From positions 682,001-746,000 of the forward strand of contig NZ_RAQI01000002.1 in assembly GCF_003610465.1 (NCBI RefSeq): DNA of 64,000 nucleotides, in the 5' to 3' direction. The notes beneath the pieces are model-generated. The model ran no database searches. It was not told the DNA's origin and worked only from the letters and a program-made list of their open reading frames with translations. A program made the position numbers and the translations under genes. The DNA is from Xenorhabdus ehlersii. GTDB lineage: Bacteria; Pseudomonadota; Gammaproteobacteria; Enterobacterales; Enterobacteriaceae. Of the stretch, positions 60,157 through 64,000 are shown one piece after another; position 1 is the first letter of the stretch, and every line of letters starts with the position of its first letter.

Positions 60157-61395
60157 ATGAATAATAAAAGCCGTTCCTACTTTTTCCGACTCGCTGCGGT
60201 GCTAGCCGTGATCGTCGGGGTAGTTTTCTTTGCGTGGAAATACTTCAACGTACCTTCATCAGCAGGTGACTCTCAGAATTCAGAATCAAAACAGAGTTTA
60301 CCTAATCCCGCTCAACCACCAGTGCAAGTAGCGACGGCTGAAATCAAATCGATACCCCATTACTTAGGAGGATTAGGAACGGTTCTGGCGGCAAATACCG
60401 TCACTGTCACCAGCCAGGTGGAAGGTCAATTAATAGCCCTGCATTTTAATGAAGGTCAATACGTCCAAAAAGGGGATTTGCTGGCAGAAATCGATCCTCG
60501 TTCCTTTCAAGTCAAACTGACAAGAGCACAGGGACAATATGCCAAAGATCAAGCAACATTAGCCAACACTAAACAGGATTTACTCCGTTTTCAGCAATTG
60601 GCGAAAAGCAAACTTATCTCTCAGCAAGATCTGGATAAACAAATTTCTTTGGTTCGCCAGAGCGAAGCCAGCTTACAGGCCGACCAGGCAGATATTGACG
60701 AAGCCAAACTGCAATTGGCATATAGCCGTATTACAGCACCGATTTCCGGTCGCGTCGGATTAAAACGCATTGATATCGGCAACTACATATCTGGTGGAGG
60801 AGCAACGCCAATCGTGGTCATTACGCAAGTCGATCCTATTGATGTCGTGTTTTCCCTGCCTGAAAACGATATTGGTGCTGTGTTAAAAGCGCAAAAAGAT
60901 CATAAAAATGTGGCTGTCATTGCGTGGGATCGCAATAATCAGCAGCCCTTAGCACAAGGACAACTCATCAGTATCGATAATCAAATTGATGTTACTACTG
61001 GCACGATCAAGATGAAGGCCCAATTCAATAATCAAAATAATGTGTTGTTCCCTAATCAATTCGTCAATATTCAGATGAAAGTCAATACGCTGAGCGATGT
61101 CGTCGTGATCCCTACGGCTGGATTACAAATGGGAAATAGCGGTAATTTCGTCTGGAAAGTGGATAAAGAGAACAAAGTCAGTAAGCATAAGGTCGTTGCA
61201 GGCCTGCAAGATAATCAATTGGCGGTCATCAATAGTGGACTGTCAGCAGGCGAGCATGTCGTCACTGATGGTATTGATCACCTGACCGAAGGCACCAAAG
61301 TTGAGATTGTCAAACCTTTGACAATCGAAGCACTCGATGCGGATCAAAATAAGAAAAATCCAGAACAATCAAACGGTAAGATGGAGAATTCCTGA
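60157..61395 (+). CDS. mdtA: Multidrug efflux RND transporter adaptor subunit MdtA
   Basis: A 412-residue periplasmic adaptor that links the RND pump MdtBC to TolC. A single N-terminal helix (about 8-25) anchors it. The lipoyl and hairpin domains show [44 protein letters not shown] and the second half-lipoyl [18 protein letters not shown]. The C-terminal [16 protein letters not shown] tail fits MdtA. Its stop overlaps the mdtB ATG (TGATG), so the subunits are coupled. Confidence 0.95.
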   Translation: MNNKSRSYFFRLAAVLAVIVGVVFFAWKYFNVPSSAGDSQNSESKQSLPNPAQPPVQVATAEIKSIPHYLGGLGTVLAANTVTVTSQVEGQLIALHFNEGQYVQKGDLLAEIDPRSFQVKLTRAQGQYAKDQATLANTKQDLLRFQQLAKSKLISQQDLDKQISLVRQSEASLQADQADIDEAKLQLAYSRITAPISGRVGLKRIDIGNYISGGGATPIVVITQVDPIDVVFSLPENDIGAVLKAQKDHKNVAVIAWDRNNQQPLAQGQLISIDNQIDVTTGTIKMKAQFNNQNNVLFPNQFVNIQMKVNTLSDVVVIPTAGLQMGNSGNFVWKVDKENKVSKHKVVAGLQDNQLAVINSGLSAGEHVVTDGIDHLTEGTKVEIVKPLTIEALDADQNKKNPEQSNGKMENS

Positions 61396-64000
61396 TGCAA
61401 TCTGATTCTCCAATGACAGGCGGAGGGCCATCCCGCCTGTTTATCCTGCGCCCTGTTGCCACGACACTGTTTATGATTGCGATCTTGCTGGCTGGGCTAA
61501 TTGGTTACCGGATGCTGCCAGTTTCTGCATTGCCGCAAGTGGATTATCCCACTATTCAAGTGGTAACACTGTATCCTGGCGCCAATCCAGATGTGATGAC
61601 ATCCGCTGTAACTGCACCGCTGGAACGCCAGTTTGGTCAAATATCCGGCTTAAAGCAAATGTCATCCAGAAGTTCCGGTGGAGCTTCTGTTATCACGTTA
61701 GTATTCCAGCTCTCCCTGCCTCTGGATGTGGCAGAGCAAGACGTACAGGCGGCGATCAATTCGGCCAGCAATCTATTGCCCGATGATCTGCCTTATCCAC
61801 CAATTTACAGCAAAGTCAATCCGGCTGATCCGCCTATATTGACGCTGGCCGTAACCTCTGATGCCCTGCCAATGAGTCAGGTGCAAGATATGGTAGAAAC
61901 GCGCATATCCCAGCGTATTTCCCAGGTCAGTGGTGTCGGTTTGGTGACTTTGGCGGGCGGACAACGCCCCGCTGTGCGCGTGAAACTGAACGCACAGGCT
62001 TTGGCTGCACAAGGATTAGACAGCGACGTGATCCGTTCTGCCATCATGAAAGCCAATGTGAATTCGGCAAAAGGCAGTTTTGACGGACCCACTCGCTCCA
62101 TCACCATATCCTCCAACGATCAAATGAAATCTATCGATGATTATCGCAATTTAATCGTGGCTTATAAAAATAATGCTCCGATTCGCTTACGTGATATCGC
62201 CACCATTGAACAGGGAGCGGAAAATAGCAAATTGGGCGCATGGGCAAATGAAAAACCAGCCATCGTCATCAATGTTCAGCGCCAGCCTGGAGCAAATGTT
62301 ATTGAAACTACGGATAATATCCGCATCATGTTGCCAGACTTGATCAACAGCCTGCCTAAATCTGTCAATGTGGAAATGCTGACAGATCGTACGGTCTCAA
62401 TCCGCCATTCAGTCAAGGATGTTCAATTTGAACTGTTGCTGGCTATTGCACTGGTTGTCATGGTGATCTATCTGTTTCTGCGCAATGTCACGGCAACCCT
62501 GATCCCAAGTATTGCCGTACCGCTTTCGCTGGTAGGTACATTTGCTGTGATGTATTTTTGCGGCTTTTCCGTCAATAACCTCACTTTAATGGCATTAACT
62601 ATCGCAACCGGCTTCGTGGTGGATGATGCTATTGTGGTGATAGAAAATATTTCCCGTTACATTGAACGGGGAGAAAAACCGCTGGCAGCGGCGCTAAAAG
62701 GAGCGGGAGAAATCGGCTTTACGATTATCTCCCTGACTTTCTCGCTAATCGCCGTCTTGATCCCTCTGCTGTTTATGGGGGATATTGTCGGGCGGTTGTT
62801 CAGGGAATTCGCCATTACCCTCGCTGTCGCCATTTTAATTTCCGCCGTTGTCTCATTGACGCTCACACCGATGATGTGTGCAAGGATGCTGAAACCCGAA
62901 GCTAATATTAAACACAATCGCTTCGAACAGGCGTGCGAACGCTTCTTTGAACGCATGATTGCCGTGTATGCTGTCTTCCTGAAACGGGTGCTGAATCACC
63001 CTTGGATGACGCTTGGTGTCGCATTCGGTACGTTGGCTCTGACCGCCCTACTCTACATCATGATCCCCAAGGGATTCTTTCCCTTGCAAGACAACGGCCT
63101 GATTCAGGGCACACTGGAAGCACCACAATCCATTTCATTCAATGCAATGGCAGATAAGCAACGACAAGTTACGGCTCTGTTATTAAAAGATCCTGCCGTG
63201 GACAATGTCACTACCTTTATTGGTGTCGATGGTAACAATCCAACATTGAATAATGCACGTCTTCAAATCACGTTGAAACCACTCAGCCAGCGTGACGACC
63301 GTATTGACGAGGTGATCCCACGCCTGCAAACGCGGATTGCTAAAGTCCCTGACGTCAAATTGTACCTGCAACCAACCCAGGATTTGACTATTGATACCCA
63401 AATATCACGCACGCAATACCAATTTACGTTGCAAGCGACTTCACTTGATGAACTCGCTATCTGGGTTCCCAAATTGCAATATGCGCTGAAACAACGACCA
63501 GAATTGATAGATATCGGTAACAATTGGCAAAATCAGGGGCTAGTGGCTTACCTTGATGTGAATAGGGATATGGCCAGCCGTTTTGGGATCTCTATGGCTG
63601 CCGTAGATAATGCTTTGTATAACGCGTTCGGCCAACGCTTGATTTCGACTATTTACACTCAATCAAATCAATATCGCGTTATCCTTGAGCAAGATACGAA
63701 GAATTCATCGGGGCTGGAAGCGATAAACCATCTTTATCTGACCGGTACTGATGGAAAAATGGTACCTCTTAAAACCATTGCCACCGTCGAACAGCGGCTG
63801 GGGAACTTGTCTATCGACCATCTACAACAATTTCCCGCTGCCACTTTTTCATTCAACGTAGCGAAAGATTCGTCCCTTGAACAAGCTGTCAATGCCGTCA
63901 AAGAGGCAGAACAAGCGATCCAAATGCCAAAAGACATCATTACCCAATTTCAAGGAGCAACGTTGGCGTTCCAGGACGCGCTCAGTAATACCCTCTGGCT
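61395..64000 (+). CDS. mdtB: Multidrug efflux RND transporter permease MdtB (C-terminus beyond window)
   Basis: The open frame runs from ATG 61395 to the window end (868 codons of an expected ~1040). It matches E. coli Mdt[62 protein letters not shown] with the proton-relay Asp pair in helix 4, and [11 protein letters not shown]. The first six helices, the first periplasmic domain and most of the second are present. mdtC and baeSR probably follow outside the window. Confidence 0.95.
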   Translation, partial: MQSDSPMTGGGPSRLFILRPVATTLFMIAILLAGLIGYRMLPVSALPQVDYPTIQVVTLYPGANPDVMTSAVTAPLERQFGQISGLKQMSSRSSGGASVITLVFQLSLPLDVAEQDVQAAINSASNLLPDDLPYPPIYSKVNPADPPILTLAVTSDALPMSQVQDMVETRISQRISQVSGVGLVTLAGGQRPAVRVKLNAQALAAQGLDSDVIRSAIMKANVNSAKGSFDGPTRSITISSNDQMKSIDDYRNLIVAYKNNAPIRLRDIATIEQGAENSKLGAWANEKPAIVINVQRQPGANVIETTDNIRIMLPDLINSLPKSVNVEMLTDRTVSIRHSVKDVQFELLLAIALVVMVIYLFLRNVTATLIPSIAVPLSLVGTFAVMYFCGFSVNNLTLMALTIATGFVVDDAIVVIENISRYIERGEKPLAAALKGAGEIGFTIISLTFSLIAVLIPLLFMGDIVGRLFREFAITLAVAILISAVVSLTLTPMMCARMLKPEANIKHNRFEQACERFFERMIAVYAVFLKRVLNHPWMTLGVAFGTLALTALLYIMIPKGFFPLQDNGLIQGTLEAPQSISFNAMADKQRQVTALLLKDPAVDNVTTFIGVDGNNPTLNNARLQITLKPLSQRDDRIDEVIPRLQTRIAKVPDVKLYLQPTQDLTIDTQISRTQYQFTLQATSLDELAIWVPKLQYALKQRPELIDIGNNWQNQGLVAYLDVNRDMASRFGISMAAVDNALYNAFGQRLISTIYTQSNQYRVILEQDTKNSSGLEAINHLYLTGTDGKMVPLKTIATVEQRLGNLSIDHLQQFPAATFSFNVAKDSSLEQAVNAVKEAEQAIQMPKDIITQFQGATLAFQDALSNTLW

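Overview
The window is 64 kb of AT-rich chromosomal DNA from a gammaproteobacterium of the order Enterobacterales. Long runs of genes follow the Escherichia coli order: copD-copC-holE, yebF, yoaH/pabB-nudL-sdaA, manXYZ-yobD-mntP-rlmA, guaBA/xseA, dapE-ypfN-tmcA, purC-bamC-dapA/gcvR-bcp-perM-bepA-yfgD-hda-uraA-upp/purMN, ppk-ppx-yfgG and mdtAB. These blocks are joined in an order E. coli does not have and carry different insertions. Low GC, the gene content and a short palindromic repeat point to Morganellaceae, perhaps Xenorhabdus or Photorhabdus; the genus is an inference. No rRNA, tRNA, CRISPR array, prophage or intact transposase was seen.

Layout. 1-3.6 kb: copper proteins, ferritin, DNA polymerase III theta, proline iminopeptidase, YebF, YoaH. 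3.7-12.9 kb: p-aminobenzoate synthase component I, NudL, serine deaminase, the mannose PTS, YobD, a manganese exporter behind a yybP-ykoY riboswitch, and RlmA. 13.1-18.7 kb: an acetyltransferase and the hexose-phosphate system in the order uhpT-uhpA-uhpB-uhpC. 19.0-20.0 kb: a decayed toxin-antitoxin-like remnant. 20.1-24.7 kb: guaBA (PurR box) and xseA. 24.8-31.3 kb: a probable iron-regulated cluster of a ChaN-type lipoprotein, a HasB-type TonB, an oligopeptidase B with an export signal and a HasR-like receptor, with Fur-like sites. 31.4-34.9 kb: maeB and narP, with a 7-2-7 NarP/NarL-type site between them. 35.2-49.2 kb: dapE, bamC-dapA and bepA-hda housekeeping blocks. 49.7-54.5 kb: uraA with a frameshift, upp, purMN, speG. 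54.5-64 kb: polyphosphate genes, yfgG, mgtE, and mdtA plus a partial mdtB behind a BaeR-like box.

How the genes work together. purC, purM, purN, guaA and guaB make purine nucleotides, and upp/uraA salvage uracil. dapA and dapE make diaminopimelate/lysine, while the M15 peptidase, BamC and BepA act in the envelope. Iron handling is split between storage (ftnA) and the proposed heme cluster. Carbon uptake is by manXYZ and uhpT.

Most notable observations: a G10 tract inside manZ; a single-base frameshift in uraA; a palindromic repeat lodged in the variable arm of the manganese riboswitch; an oligopeptidase B with an export signal inside a TonB/receptor cluster; and a CTG start for hda.
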